A stretch of 64,000 bases of DNA from Trichocoleus sp. FACHB-46 (GTDB lineage Bacteria > Cyanobacteriota > Cyanobacteriia > FACHB-46). Within the stretch, counting starts at the first letter, position 1, and every line of letters begins with the position of its first letter. The notes below the pieces were generated by a model. It searched no databases and was not told the origin of the DNA. It worked only from the letters and a program-made list of their open reading frames with translations. Shown in pieces: positions 9,279 to 18,199 of the stretch. The DNA is taken from positions 496,001-560,000 of the forward strand of contig NZ_JACJOD010000013.1 of the NCBI RefSeq assembly GCF_014695385.1, in the 5' to 3' direction. Position numbers and translations under genes: made by a program.

Positions 9279-10076
9279 ATGCGGTTACAAGATATTTGCA
9301 ATGGACCTGCTACCTTAACCTTGAATCAGGTCGCGCATGATGCAGATTTAGTGAAGCAGATTCAAGTTCGTTTGCGCGACTTACAAATGCCCATTGGTGA
9401 ACCTGATGGTCGGTGTGGACCTTTAACTGCCGCAGCGATCGCGCGTTTTTGTAAAGCGTTTAACGCGGCAAATGACGACCTCACGCCAGAGATTGCTAAG
9501 CAGCTAATTCAAGCAAAAACGATTCCTAACTGCAACCCGTTGCTGGAGATGCTAGGTCCAGGACAGGTAGCGGATATTTTGGACTGCTCTCTGAGTGATC
9601 TGGAGGCTTACTTACCGGGAGTTTTGCAAGCATTTCATCAGCGTCAGTTGCTCAATCGTCCTACTTTAATTGCCGCGATCGCCACCATCGGCGTTGAAAC
9701 AGGAGGTTTCCGCCCGATCCATGAGTGGGGAGACGACGATTATTTCACCCGCATGTACGAATACCGGGATGATTTAGGCAACACTCAACCCGGCGACGGA
9801 GCCCGCTACCACGGACGTGGTTTTGTGCAAATCACGGGACGAGCGAATTATCGAGAATATGGGCAAAAGCTAGGGTGCCAGCTAGAAGAAAATCCAGACC
9901 TGGCCCTCGACCCCAAAACTGCTGCCGAAATTTTAGCGTTGTATTTTTACGATCGCGGAGTCGATCAGGCTGCCCAAAACTCTGATTGGGAACAAGTTAG
10001 ACGACTGGTCAATGGTGGCCTCAATGGTTGGGATGAATTCATCAACTTCGTCAAACGGGCTCAAAAAATGCTGTAA
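9279..10076 (+). CDS. GH19-type chitinase/lysozyme-like hydrolase with peptidoglycan-binding domain
   Basis: A 265-residue protein. Residues about 15-80 look like a PG-binding-1 domain (VRLRDLQMPIGEPDGRCGPLT), and about 90-265 match the glycoside hydrolase 19 / lysozyme-like fold: VETGGF with the likely catalytic Glu140, then GARYHGRGFVQITGRANY and a late VNGGLNGWDEF. Such enzymes cleave beta-1,4 bonds of chitin or peptidoglycan; in a cyanobacterium a peptidoglycan substrate is more likely. There is no signal peptide, so it would need release by another route or act inside the cell; similar proteins occur as phage endolysins, but no phage genes surround it. Divergent from the TonB-like gene and convergent with cyaC. 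Confidence 0.75.
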   Translation: MRLQDICNGPATLTLNQVAHDADLVKQIQVRLRDLQMPIGEPDGRCGPLTAAAIARFCKAFNAANDDLTPEIAKQLIQAKTIPNCNPLLEMLGPGQVADILDCSLSDLEAYLPGVLQAFHQRQLLNRPTLIAAIATIGVETGGFRPIHEWGDDDYFTRMYEYRDDLGNTQPGDGARYHGRGFVQITGRANYREYGQKLGCQLEENPDLALDPKTAAEILALYFYDRGVDQAAQNSDWEQVRRLVNGGLNGWDEFINFVKRAQKML

Positions 10077-10111
10077 CAGTACGTTGCTGCTTTTTGCTGC
10101 GTGTTTCGTCA

Positions 10112-13100
10112 CTACTCCTGCGACTTCGCTTCTGGGTTAAGGGCAAAAGTCAATACCGTTTCATCCACTCCTTTTAACTTGAGCGGGCTGAACTTGGTGA
10201 TTTCTTCTTCTTCCAAATAATCCGCTACTGCCGCAGAAACCAGAATGCAATTAGGTTCCGCTGCCTCTTGGATGCGCGAAGCAATATTGACACTGGGGCC
10301 AATGGCTGTGTAGTCAGCGCGGTCAGCACTACCAAACATACCCACCACAGCGGTTCCTTGATGGATACCACAGCGGAACTGAACTTGACTAATCCCTTGC
10401 TCCTGCCAACGCTGATTGAGTTGATCGAGTGAGCGATACATCTGCCGAGCCGCTGCGATCGCCCGCCGCACTTGCTCGTTGGGGGTTAGTTCCTCAGGAG
10501 CCCCAAACAAAGCCAGAATCGCATCTCCCATAAACTTATCTACGGTACCACCATTGTCAAAAATGGCCTGGGTCATTTCTGCCAGGTACTCGTTGAGCAA
10601 TTCTGCCACGCGGCGCGATCGCAACGTATTCGACAGTTGGGTGAAGCCAATGATGTCGCTAAATAAAACCGTTATAAGGCGCGGTTCAGGCCGTAAATCT
10701 AGGGATAAATCACCTGCTGCAGCTTTTTGCACCATCGTTGGTGGCAAGAACCGTCGTAGGACAGACTCTGTCAGGTAAGTATTCAGCTCTGCTACTCTTC
10801 GCTCATTCGCTTTCAAGGCGAGCAAGTTCCGCACCTCTGCCAACAACTCTCGATCATTAAAAGGTTTAGATAGGTACGCATCTGCACCCCGCTCCGCTCC
10901 CTCAATCCGGGTATCTTCATCGACCTTCGCAGTCAGCAGAATAATTGGAGTGCCGCGCAAAGTCTCAGAAGCCCGCAGCATTTGGATCATGTCGAGTCCA
11001 GACACCAGCGGCATCATCAGATCGGTCACAATCAAGTCTGGGTGCTGCGCCTGAGCCGCCTTGAAGCCCTCACCCCCATTGCGAGCAGTCAACACTTGGT
11101 AGCCCGCTTGCCGCAATACCCTGGAAACATAAGTTCGTAAGTCTGGATTGTCATCTACAACTAGAACCTTACTGAGTGAGGCTACCGCAGCAGCAGTTTT
11201 CTCCTGTCCGGGTCTGGCAATTTTACCGACAACCGTATCTAGTCCAGTGAGGTCTGATTCTGGTATAGGTAACGCTTTCTCATCCTTTTCATACCGTTCA
11301 GCTTCAATATCAGCCAGCTCGACAGCAGCACGACTCATCTGGGCTTCTGTCGCGACTTCGATGACTTGCTCTGCTGGCAAGTGCGCCAGACCTGTCTGGA
11401 GCCAAACAGTAAAAGTCGTGCCTTCGCCATACACAGACTCAACTGAGATCTGTCCTCCGTGCAGCTCAACTAGTTCTTTCACCAAAGCAAGGCCCAAACC
11501 GCTTCCTTCATAGCTCCGATTCGCAGAGCCCTCAGCTTGTCGGAAGCGCTCAAACAAGTGCGGAATTTGATCGGTACGAATGCCGATCCCGGTATCTTTG
11601 ACCTGCAACAGGCAGTGATCGCCAGCCAATTGCATCGATACTGTGATTCTCCCGCCCGCTGCCGTAAACTTCATGGCATTGGACAAGAGGTTGTAGAGTA
11701 CCTTGTCAAATTTTTCTAGGTCAAGGTAGATGGCAGGGCAGTCTTTTAGCTCAGTCAGCAGTGTAATTTCTTTCTTGTCGCAGTAAGGCTGAAACGACTC
11801 CACCACCTGACTAACAAACTCTGTCAGGTCGCAAGGTCGGAAGCTCGGCTGCATTCGCCCAGCATCGAGTCGCTGCAAATCAAGCAATTGATTGACCAAC
11901 CGCAACAGGCGGCGCGAGTTTCGCAAAGCGATTACTGATTGGTCAGCAGCCAACCCTTCCTTCTGAGCAACTGCCGATTCTAAAGGACCAATCATCAACG
12001 TGAGCGGGGTACGAAACTCGTGAGAAATATTTTGAAAGAATTCAGTTTTTTGGCGGTCTAACTCTATGAGCTGCTCCGCTTGCTGCCGAGTTTTTTGGTA
12101 AAGGCGGGATTGTTGCACAGCGATCGCGGCTTGTGCTGCCACAGCTTGAGCCAAATCAATCTCTGAAGCTTTCCAGCGACGAGAGTGACGCACTTGGCGC
12201 AGAGAAATACTGCCAATAATCTTGCCATCGGACAGCAAAGGCACTACCAACAAAGCGCGGGCAGGCGATCGCAAAGGTAAATCAACTACGTTTAACTCTG
12301 GATGCTGGCTCAGATCCTCAGTGGCCACCGGTTTTTGGGTAGTCAACAGATGCTGTAATACTGGATTCCCCTTGATCGGCACCCGTGACTGGGGCAGATG
12401 CCGCAGAGTCGCTCCCGCATCTTCTAATCCATCCAGCGATGTTCCACTCCGACGAGTGTTTATTTGAGGATGACCCGCTGAAGGTAGTTGGGTGTTTTCC
12501 AGAAATAAGTGTGAATTCAGCGGCGAATTGGTACCAACTGTAGGAGTCGGCAGCAAGCTAACCAAATCTTCGCCTATTGACTCACTCGTCTGCGAGCTGG
12601 AGTCATGCAAGCCCACACACTGCACATATTCATCATCTTCCGTCCACAGCGACAGCGCACAGCCATCCACATGCAGGGCTTGACCTAACTGTTGAGTAAT
12701 CGCAGCAAAAATATCTTGCGGATCTAAGCTAGAACGAATTGCTGAGGTAATCGTATTCACCAACGCCTCTCGCTGGGCCAAAGCCTGGACCTGCTCGTAA
12801 GCGCGGGCTTGGGATAAAGCTAGGGCTGCTTGATCCGCCACCACAATTACTAATTGAATTTCGTCATCCTGCCAGACTCGGGGTTCACCACTTTGGTGCA
12901 ACGCTAGCACCGCCATCAACTCTTGGCGGCAGATCAAAGGTACAACCAGGCTAGAACGAATATCCGCATCACGATAAATCTGCTGACGCAGCTTAAAATC
13001 TGGAATCTCCGATTCAGAATCGCTCAGCGTAGCAACATCGTCTAGGATTTTGACTTCCTGAGTTTTCCAGACAGTCTGAGCTAGGTAGCTCCAATCATTA

Positions 13101-13810
13101 GTACTTGGCTGTGCAGCATCATTGGGCACAGAGATCAGTGTGCCTGCACTACTCTCAGCACCATTATTCTCTAGAGCGTGGTGATTTGAGTGGGTATCGC
13201 CATAAGAACGAGCTGCATAAACAAACCACTCATCCTCCATGCGATCGTCTTGAAAGGGGCGTAGAACGCAGCAACTCACTTCAAACATTTGCCCCATCGT
13301 ATCGACAATCGTCTGCATGATTTGTCGATAATTGAGAGCGCTGCGAATTGTATTCGTAACAGCGTTTAGCAAAGATTCTTGACGCAGCGTCCGACACAAT
13401 TCTCGGGTGCGAGCTTTAAGCACATTGTGAGTATCAACTGCTTGCCGCACTACACCTTTAAGCTCCTCATCATCCCAAGGCTTAGTGACATATTTAAAGA
13501 CTTTGCCAGAGTTAATAGCCTCTACCAAATCTTCCACATCCGTATAACCCGTCAAAATGATCCGGATAATATCTGGATATTGCGTAGCTGTGAGGCTCAG
13601 AAACTCTGTACCACTCATCAAGGGCATGCGCTGGTCTGAAATGATGACCGCGATATCCCCTTCATTGGCTAGAATATCCAGCGCCAGAGGTGCACTTTCA
13701 GCTCTAAGTACCTTGAACTCCCGGTGGAAAGTTCGGTAGAGCAAATCCAAGTTGTCTGGTTCATCATCGACAACCAGAATTTTGGGTTTCTTATTTTCTG
13801 GTGGTTTCAT
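10112..13810 (-). CDS. cyaC: Hybrid sensor kinase / class III adenylate cyclase, CyaC type
   Basis: A 1232-residue cytoplasmic multidomain regulator that makes cAMP under phosphorelay control. Order: receiver 1 (about 9-125; D15/D16, phospho-acceptor D59, K110), GAF 1 (about 150-340), GAF 2 (about 350-575), histidine kinase with H597 in NISHEFRTP and an ATPase domain with DTGIGI and GSGLGLAL motifs (to about 815), receiver 2 (about 880-1000; acceptor D930), and class III cyclase (about 1045-1220). Cyclase metal aspartates D1052 and D1096, lysine K1092 (adenine-specifying), T1168 and R1179 are all present, so it should be an active adenylate cyclase. This is the same architecture as CyaC of Spirulina and Anabaena. 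A GGAG eight bases upstream supports ATG 13810. It has an unusually long upstream region of about 750 bp. Confidence 0.9.
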   Translation of the reverse strand: MKPPENKKPKILVVDDEPDNLDLLYRTFHREFKVLRAESAPLALDILANEGDIAVIISDQRMPLMSGTEFLSLTATQYPDIIRIILTGYTDVEDLVEAINSGKVFKYVTKPWDDEELKGVVRQAVDTHNVLKARTRELCRTLRQESLLNAVTNTIRSALNYRQIMQTIVDTMGQMFEVSCCVLRPFQDDRMEDEWFVYAARSYGDTHSNHHALENNGAESSAGTLISVPNDAAQPSTNDWSYLAQTVWKTQEVKILDDVATLSDSESEIPDFKLRQQIYRDADIRSSLVVPLICRQELMAVLALHQSGEPRVWQDDEIQLVIVVADQAALALSQARAYEQVQALAQREALVNTITSAIRSSLDPQDIFAAITQQLGQALHVDGCALSLWTEDDEYVQCVGLHDSSSQTSESIGEDLVSLLPTPTVGTNSPLNSHLFLENTQLPSAGHPQINTRRSGTSLDGLEDAGATLRHLPQSRVPIKGNPVLQHLLTTQKPVATEDLSQHPELNVVDLPLRSPARALLVVPLLSDGKIIGSISLRQVRHSRRWKASEIDLAQAVAAQAAIAVQQSRLYQKTRQQAEQLIELDRQKTEFFQNISHEFRTPLTLMIGPLESAVAQKEGLAADQSVIALRNSRRLLRLVNQLLDLQRLDAGRMQPSFRPCDLTEFVSQVVESFQPYCDKKEITLLTELKDCPAIYLDLEKFDKVLYNLLSNAMKFTAAGGRITVSMQLAGDHCLLQVKDTGIGIRTDQIPHLFERFRQAEGSANRSYEGSGLGLALVKELVELHGGQISVESVYGEGTTFTVWLQTGLAHLPAEQVIEVATEAQMSRAAVELADIEAERYEKDEKALPIPESDLTGLDTVVGKIARPGQEKTAAAVASLSKVLVVDDNPDLRTYVSRVLRQAGYQVLTARNGGEGFKAAQAQHPDLIVTDLMMPLVSGLDMIQMLRASETLRGTPIILLTAKVDEDTRIEGAERGADAYLSKPFNDRELLAEVRNLLALKANERRVAELNTYLTESVLRRFLPPTMVQKAAAGDLSLDLRPEPRLITVLFSDIIGFTQLSNTLRSRRVAELLNEYLAEMTQAIFDNGGTVDKFMGDAILALFGAPEELTPNEQVRRAIAAARQMYRSLDQLNQRWQEQGISQVQFRCGIHQGTAVVGMFGSADRADYTAIGPSVNIASRIQEAAEPNCILVSAAVADYLEEEEITKFSPLKLKGVDETVLTFALNPEAKSQE

Positions 13811-14564
13811 GCACCGCTCTCCTGCTGTAGAGGCAGTTGGTTCAACAATCGTCGCGCTGGATATGAGTTACTTAAACAGGAAAAACCGAGCTGTGCCAGA
13901 CTAGCGGCACACCTGAGCGCTCCATCAGTGAGTTGATCGACACCAAGTTGCTGCACTACAGTTAAAGCGATAATTCGTATTTGTCCCGCGCAAACTCTTG
14001 GTAGAGATTGCAGACTTGAAGGTTGCTGACGAGACACCCCCATCAAAGGCAGCAGCGCAAAGACCCGCATCACAAACCTAGGTTGCGGTCCTTTGCTACC
14101 AGTTCTGAAGAAAAGAGATGTGACGACAGTCCCGATACTCAAAGACGAGAAAATCCAGTTGCTAATCTGTACTGATTTACTAATTCCGTCTGAAATAGGA
14201 CTCCTCAGAAAAAATCGTGACAATTTTAAGGAGCAAACCTCGATCATGATGGTAGTTAGTACGCGAACGCTCTGCTGTACAACTTGTGCAATCAGAGCTG
14301 AGTCTTGCAAGACTATCTAAATATCTAAAGTTAAGGTGCCCAATCTAATTGAGGATTTAGCCAGGCTTAGCTCAAGGTTAATGCACTCCTCATACAATCC
14401 TAATACAGTTCCAAAATTGCAAAAATTAACAAGCTAGCTATGGTGCGGAGGGCTCTAGTCTGAATTGCAGCCTTGATAGAACCCTGACCTCGTCTCGGCA
14501 AATAATTTAGGATCTTTACTGGCTATGTATCCTGAAAACAGTGAGTTTTCCTTTTTATTCCTCA
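13811..14564. other. Long non-coding region between cyaC and a GNAT gene
   Basis: About 750 bp between divergent genes. It must hold the cyaC promoter and 5' leader. One 167-codon minus-strand frame (13807-14310) overlaps the cyaC start by four bases, but its product has no recognisable domain and an unprotein-like run of Leu, Ser, Gln and Arg, and I do not call it. No strong hairpin or tRNA seen. Confidence 0.45.
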
Positions 14565-15188
14565 ATGTCTGATGAGCGAACCTCTTCTGAACGACTACTA
14601 GACTCGGCCAACTTCAGCATTCGTGTGGCTCAGTTGACAGATTTAGGTGGTCTAGCTGACGTTCTGGCCGATAGTTTCCATCCTCGGTCTGGCCTTATGC
14701 ATTGGTTGTACCCGCTGCTCCGCCTAGGCATTTATGAAGATTTGCGGAATCGCCTCCGGTCTGCAGTTCCGGATTATGTTTGTCTAGTGGCTGTGCAAAC
14801 TTCGACCGAGCAGGACTTGTCCGCTTCAGCGCCGAGTGATGCCTTAATGGGAACGGTGGAGATGGCGCTACGCCCTGCGCACCTGTTCCAGTTTCATCAA
14901 ACTAAATATCTCTATCTTTCCAATTTAGCGGTTCGCTCAGAGTACCGTCGGCAAGGGGTGGCTCATCACTTGTTAACTGCTTGTGAGAGCATTGCCCTGA
15001 GTTGGGGCTTTCAAGATATTTATCTCCATGTTTTGGAAAATAATCATCAAGCCAGACGGCTTTATCTCAAAACAGGCTACAAACTGCAACAAGCCGATCC
15101 AGGTTGGAGTGCTTGGTTACTAAGGCAGCCACGACGCCTGTTTTTACACAAGCGCCTGACCCCTATGTCAGCAGCACAGCTCACATAG
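14565..15188 (+). CDS. GNAT family N-acetyltransferase
   Basis: A 207-residue soluble protein with the GNAT acetyl-CoA-binding core: strand 4 LYLSNLAVRSEYRRQG followed by the pyrophosphate loop RRQGVAHHLL, then DIYLHVLENNHQARRLYLKTGY typical of the fold's motif B. It transfers an acetyl group from acetyl-CoA to an amine; the acceptor cannot be read from sequence. The N-terminal region (FSIRVAQLTDLGGLADVLADSFHP) and the C-terminal basic tail resemble cyanobacterial/plastid-type GNATs. ATG 14565 is preferred; an in-frame GTG at 14541 would add eight residues, and neither has a strong ribosome site. Stands alone between two long intergenic regions. Confidence 0.8.
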   Translation: MSDERTSSERLLDSANFSIRVAQLTDLGGLADVLADSFHPRSGLMHWLYPLLRLGIYEDLRNRLRSAVPDYVCLVAVQTSTEQDLSASAPSDALMGTVEMALRPAHLFQFHQTKYLYLSNLAVRSEYRRQGVAHHLLTACESIALSWGFQDIYLHVLENNHQARRLYLKTGYKLQQADPGWSAWLLRQPRRLFLHKRLTPMSAAQLT

Positions 15189-15747
15189 GCATGTACTGTT
15201 AGTAATGCACCAAACTAGATTTGCGAGATTGCTTAGTTAGAGCTAGCCACGTTCGAGCGCCCAAGACAACCCTAACTAGCAAAATAAACGTAGTGAATAA
15301 TAAAAGCATGCAGAACTTGCCTGTTTATTCTGCATTGCTTCTGTAGTTATAAGCAGTCAGCATAATTTTTGCTAAGACAGATTAAATTCCCTAACAAAAG
15401 CTGATTTTCTACGACAAGCCATTCAAGTTTGTCAGGAAACTTTACTCTTTCTTGATTTAACTTCTGTTTATCTTTATATGCCCTTTAAACTATGACCCAT
15501 CAAACAACTTTTGAGCATCAAGCTACTCCTAAGGATTGATTAGTCTAGGGTTGATTGCATGCCATAGAATATGGGTATGAAGCCAGCATTTGACTCCTAA
15601 ATGCAAATTAGACAAAATTAACGTCAAGTTATAGCCGACTAACCAAGATTATTTTTAATCGCCATACTTGCCATACTTATGGTTAGTTAGCTAGTCTGTG
15701 CTGGGTTCGGGTGCATGCCCACAGGAAGTTACTAGGAGTAAGTCTTG
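15189..15747. other. AT-rich intergenic region
   Basis: About 560 bp, visibly richer in A and T than its flanks, with no open frame I believe in, no tRNA and no strong hairpin. Its 3' end carries the AGGAG ribosome site (15734-15738) for the next gene. Confidence 0.5.
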
Positions 15748-16353
15748 ATGGATAGCGAAAGTCAGCAGCGCTACCAGACTGCCTCTTTCGAGGTTGATGT
15801 TCCCGTCAACCGTACCTGTGCTGTAGGCAAACACGCAGAAGCTCAAAACATTCAAAGGATGAATATTCCAGATCCCAACCCTTGCCGAGCTGTTGTTGAG
15901 CACCCAAGTTCACCTGAATTTATCACTCAACTAAACAGCGGACGGTTGTTGATGGTGAATAGCCGCCGCAGAAATGGTTTAGTTATTTACAAACAATTTC
16001 ATGCCGAGTTCGCTGGCCCTGGTGCGGCTGTAGGCGGATTCTTTGATGTTAATTGTACAAAAGCAATTGCAGTTGGAGATTTGTCGCTCATAGACCCTAA
16101 CGCTCATGAAGAACGACAAAAAGCTTATTTAATTCGCCGACAATGGATTCGGCTAACTCAACAATTTACAGATAATGCGGTGCCCCTCCAGCGGGCACAG
16201 ATGATTTTGAATCAGTTTGACAATTATTTTGACCCAGGTACAGTAGCTCAGTTACCAGATGAAGCATTTGCGCTTTTGGTGGGGGTGCTGCCTCAAACGA
16301 TTCGGATGGTGCGTCAAGGCTCCACTAATCTCAATGCCAAAACTCGACGCTAG
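15748..16353 (+). CDS. Conserved hypothetical protein
   Basis: A 201-residue protein of unknown function. ATG 15748 is chosen because AGGAG lies nine bases upstream. No membrane segment or signal peptide. The middle part (GRLLMVNSRRRNGLVIYKQFHAEF, then GAAVGGFFDVNCTKAIAVGDLSLIDPNAHEERQKAYLIRRQWIRL) looks like a mixed alpha/beta domain, followed by helices (about 130-190). The many charged and aromatic residues and normal codon use indicate a real gene. Its stop overlaps that of the convergent esterase gene by four bases (16350-16353). Confidence 0.65.
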   Translation: MDSESQQRYQTASFEVDVPVNRTCAVGKHAEAQNIQRMNIPDPNPCRAVVEHPSSPEFITQLNSGRLLMVNSRRRNGLVIYKQFHAEFAGPGAAVGGFFDVNCTKAIAVGDLSLIDPNAHEERQKAYLIRRQWIRLTQQFTDNAVPLQRAQMILNQFDNYFDPGTVAQLPDEAFALLVGVLPQTIRMVRQGSTNLNAKTRR

Positions 16354-17003
16354 GGCTTGAGTTGGCAAAACCTTTGAATAGTGATCCATATCTGCTCGCT
16401 GACGTTGATAAGGGCATGATCGCTCTCTAGCTCTATCATCTCAACCCACGATCGCTGGGCTGCAAACTGTTGACTAGCTTGGATCGGGATCACATCATCG
16501 GCACGGCCATGTAAGACCAACGTAGGAATAGGGCGTCGCAGTTGGGCTGTTGGGTATCGGGCCGCATCGCGAATGAATTCATAGTTGAGGGGTAGCGATC
16601 GCTCTTCGCCATAGTGGTAGACCGATAAATACTGCTCAGCTTGCCAGCGTTCTACTTGAGCGGCTCCTAAGCGCGGTAGCCAGTGGTCTAAAAACTGAAA
16701 TGCTGGAGCCAGTAAAACCAAGCGTTGAATCTGAGGTTGCCCCTCAGCGGCCCAAGCTGCTGTTAAACCTCCGAAACTAGAGCCAATTAAGGTGACAGGG
16801 GTAGAATCTGCCGGGAGTAACGCTGAGACCTGTTGCAGTTGTCTGGTTAGGGTTAAATCGGTAAAGTCTGGTTGATTCAAGTCGGGGATTATTAGCTCAA
16901 TGCCTAGCGCTTGGAAGCGATCGCGGAGATCTTGGGCTTTCGTAGAACGAGGGCTGGAGGCAAAGCCATGCAGGTAAATGTAATGAGGCGACGCAGCAAT
17001 CAT
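16350..17003 (-). CDS. YqiA-like alpha/beta-fold esterase
   Basis: A 217-residue alpha/beta hydrolase close to the YqiA/YcfP family. It starts with the oxyanion-region motif YLHGFASSPRSTKAQ, has the nucleophile elbow GSSFGG (Ser76), an acid in LVLHGRADDVIP and a final histidine in ESDHALIN, so the catalytic triad is complete. These enzymes hydrolyse short-chain esters; the natural substrate is unknown. ATG 17003 places the first strand a few residues from the N-terminus as in the family; a TTG 16 codons upstream is less likely. Convergent with the hypothetical gene at 15748. Confidence 0.85.
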   Translation of the reverse strand: MIAASPHYIYLHGFASSPRSTKAQDLRDRFQALGIELIIPDLNQPDFTDLTLTRQLQQVSALLPADSTPVTLIGSSFGGLTAAWAAEGQPQIQRLVLLAPAFQFLDHWLPRLGAAQVERWQAEQYLSVYHYGEERSLPLNYEFIRDAARYPTAQLRRPIPTLVLHGRADDVIPIQASQQFAAQRSWVEMIELESDHALINVSEQIWITIQRFCQLKP

Positions 17004-17171
17004 GCTAGGAAACCATAGAAGTCTAGCTAAGGTCAGACCTGAGTATGCCAAAATCCCACGTCTGCTAGAGACAAATTTCAGTCAAACATTGCAAAATGGG
17101 GCGGCAATCCATTAGACAGCAGCATGGCTGAGCGATCGCCTGCAACCTTTACACCTTGACTGGAGTTGGTC

Positions 17172-18080
17172 ATGTCTTATCCTTGTCCGCTTGCCGAACA
17201 AGTCGTTCTGATTACCGGGGCTTCCACCGGAATTGGCGCGGCTTTGGCACGAGTTTTAGCTGCAAAGTTTTTCGGTATTCGACTGGTGTTAGCCGCTCGC
17301 AGCGCCGAAAAGCTAGAAATTGTCGCTACGGAGTGCCGCAAAGCTGGAGCTGAGGTTTTGGCGGTTCCTACGGATATTGCTCAAATTGAACAAGGACAGG
17401 CATTGGCCCAAACAGCGATCGACAAGTTTGGCCGAGTTGATGCTCTAGTGAATAATGCTGGCTATGGTCAGATGGGCCCCCTGGAGATGGTTCCTGCCCC
17501 CGCCACTCGTCGCCAGTTTGAGGTCAATTTGCTCGGTCCCTTGGCCTTAACCCAAGCCCTAATTCCGGTCATGCGGCATCAAGGCGGGGGCCGCATCATC
17601 AACATCAGCTCTCTCGGCGGGCGCTTGGCGTTTCCCTTTGGCGGTCTCTATAGCGCTTCCAAGTTTGCCCTAGAAGGGTTGAGTGATGCTCTCCGGATGG
17701 AACTGGAGCCGTTCAATATTCAAGTCAGTGTGGTGGAGCCTGGACCTGTCAGCACTGACTTTTTTGGCGTGGTAGCGACGGCAGTCGAGGAAGCAGTTCC
17801 CGATCCCCAGAACACGCCTTACCGCGCGGCTTTCGAGAAGCTGAAAAAGCTAGAGCAACAAACCAGCAGTCGCGCTTGGAGTGCAGAGCGAGTGGCTGAC
17901 GTAATTATTCAAGCACTGAGCGATCGCCGTCCTCGGCCTCGTTACCTAGCGGCTACGGGTGGGGGCATTTTGCTGTTTCTCATGACTAAACTTTTACCGA
18001 CTTGGGCTGTCGATAAATTCTGGCAGCGTTTCTATGGCATTGACCGTGTGGCGAAAGACTGGCAGAGTCGGCAGAAATAA
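17172..18080 (+). CDS. Short-chain dehydrogenase/reductase
   Basis: A 302-residue classical SDR. The Rossmann motif is GASTGIGAAL near the N-terminus, followed by NNAGYG, the catalytic serine in INISSLGGR, and YSASK with Tyr160 and Lys164. After the core, VVEPGPVSTDF is typical of NAD(P)-dependent oxidoreductases of the DltE/YbbO type. A C-terminal extension contains a hydrophobic stretch (GGGILLFLMTKLLPTWAV), which could attach the protein to a membrane. Substrate unknown. ATG 17172 follows a TGGAG at 17161-17165; a TTG two codons upstream is an alternative. Upstream of sucCD on the same strand, 119 bp away, but no functional link is evident. Confidence 0.85.
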   Translation: MSYPCPLAEQVVLITGASTGIGAALARVLAAKFFGIRLVLAARSAEKLEIVATECRKAGAEVLAVPTDIAQIEQGQALAQTAIDKFGRVDALVNNAGYGQMGPLEMVPAPATRRQFEVNLLGPLALTQALIPVMRHQGGGRIINISSLGGRLAFPFGGLYSASKFALEGLSDALRMELEPFNIQVSVVEPGPVSTDFFGVVATAVEEAVPDPQNTPYRAAFEKLKKLEQQTSSRAWSAERVADVIIQALSDRRPRPRYLAATGGGILLFLMTKLLPTWAVDKFWQRFYGIDRVAKDWQSRQK

Positions 18081-18199
18081 GCGAAACTAGCCTTTACCGA
18101 GCTGTGTGAAGTAACGAGTCTGCCAGCTCCAGCTCAAACCCAAGTTGCTTCACGCTTTTTAGTGTTTTTCTCCACCGATTACAGGCATTCTCGGCTCTC

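Noticed and set aside
9279-10076. Prophage origin for the GH19-type hydrolase
   Set aside because: No integrase, holin or other phage genes nearby; flanking genes are chromosomal.
13807-14310. 167-codon minus-strand frame overlapping the cyaC start by ATGA
   Set aside because: No recognisable domain, odd composition and no ribosome site; cyaC has its own GGAG. The overlap is probably chance.
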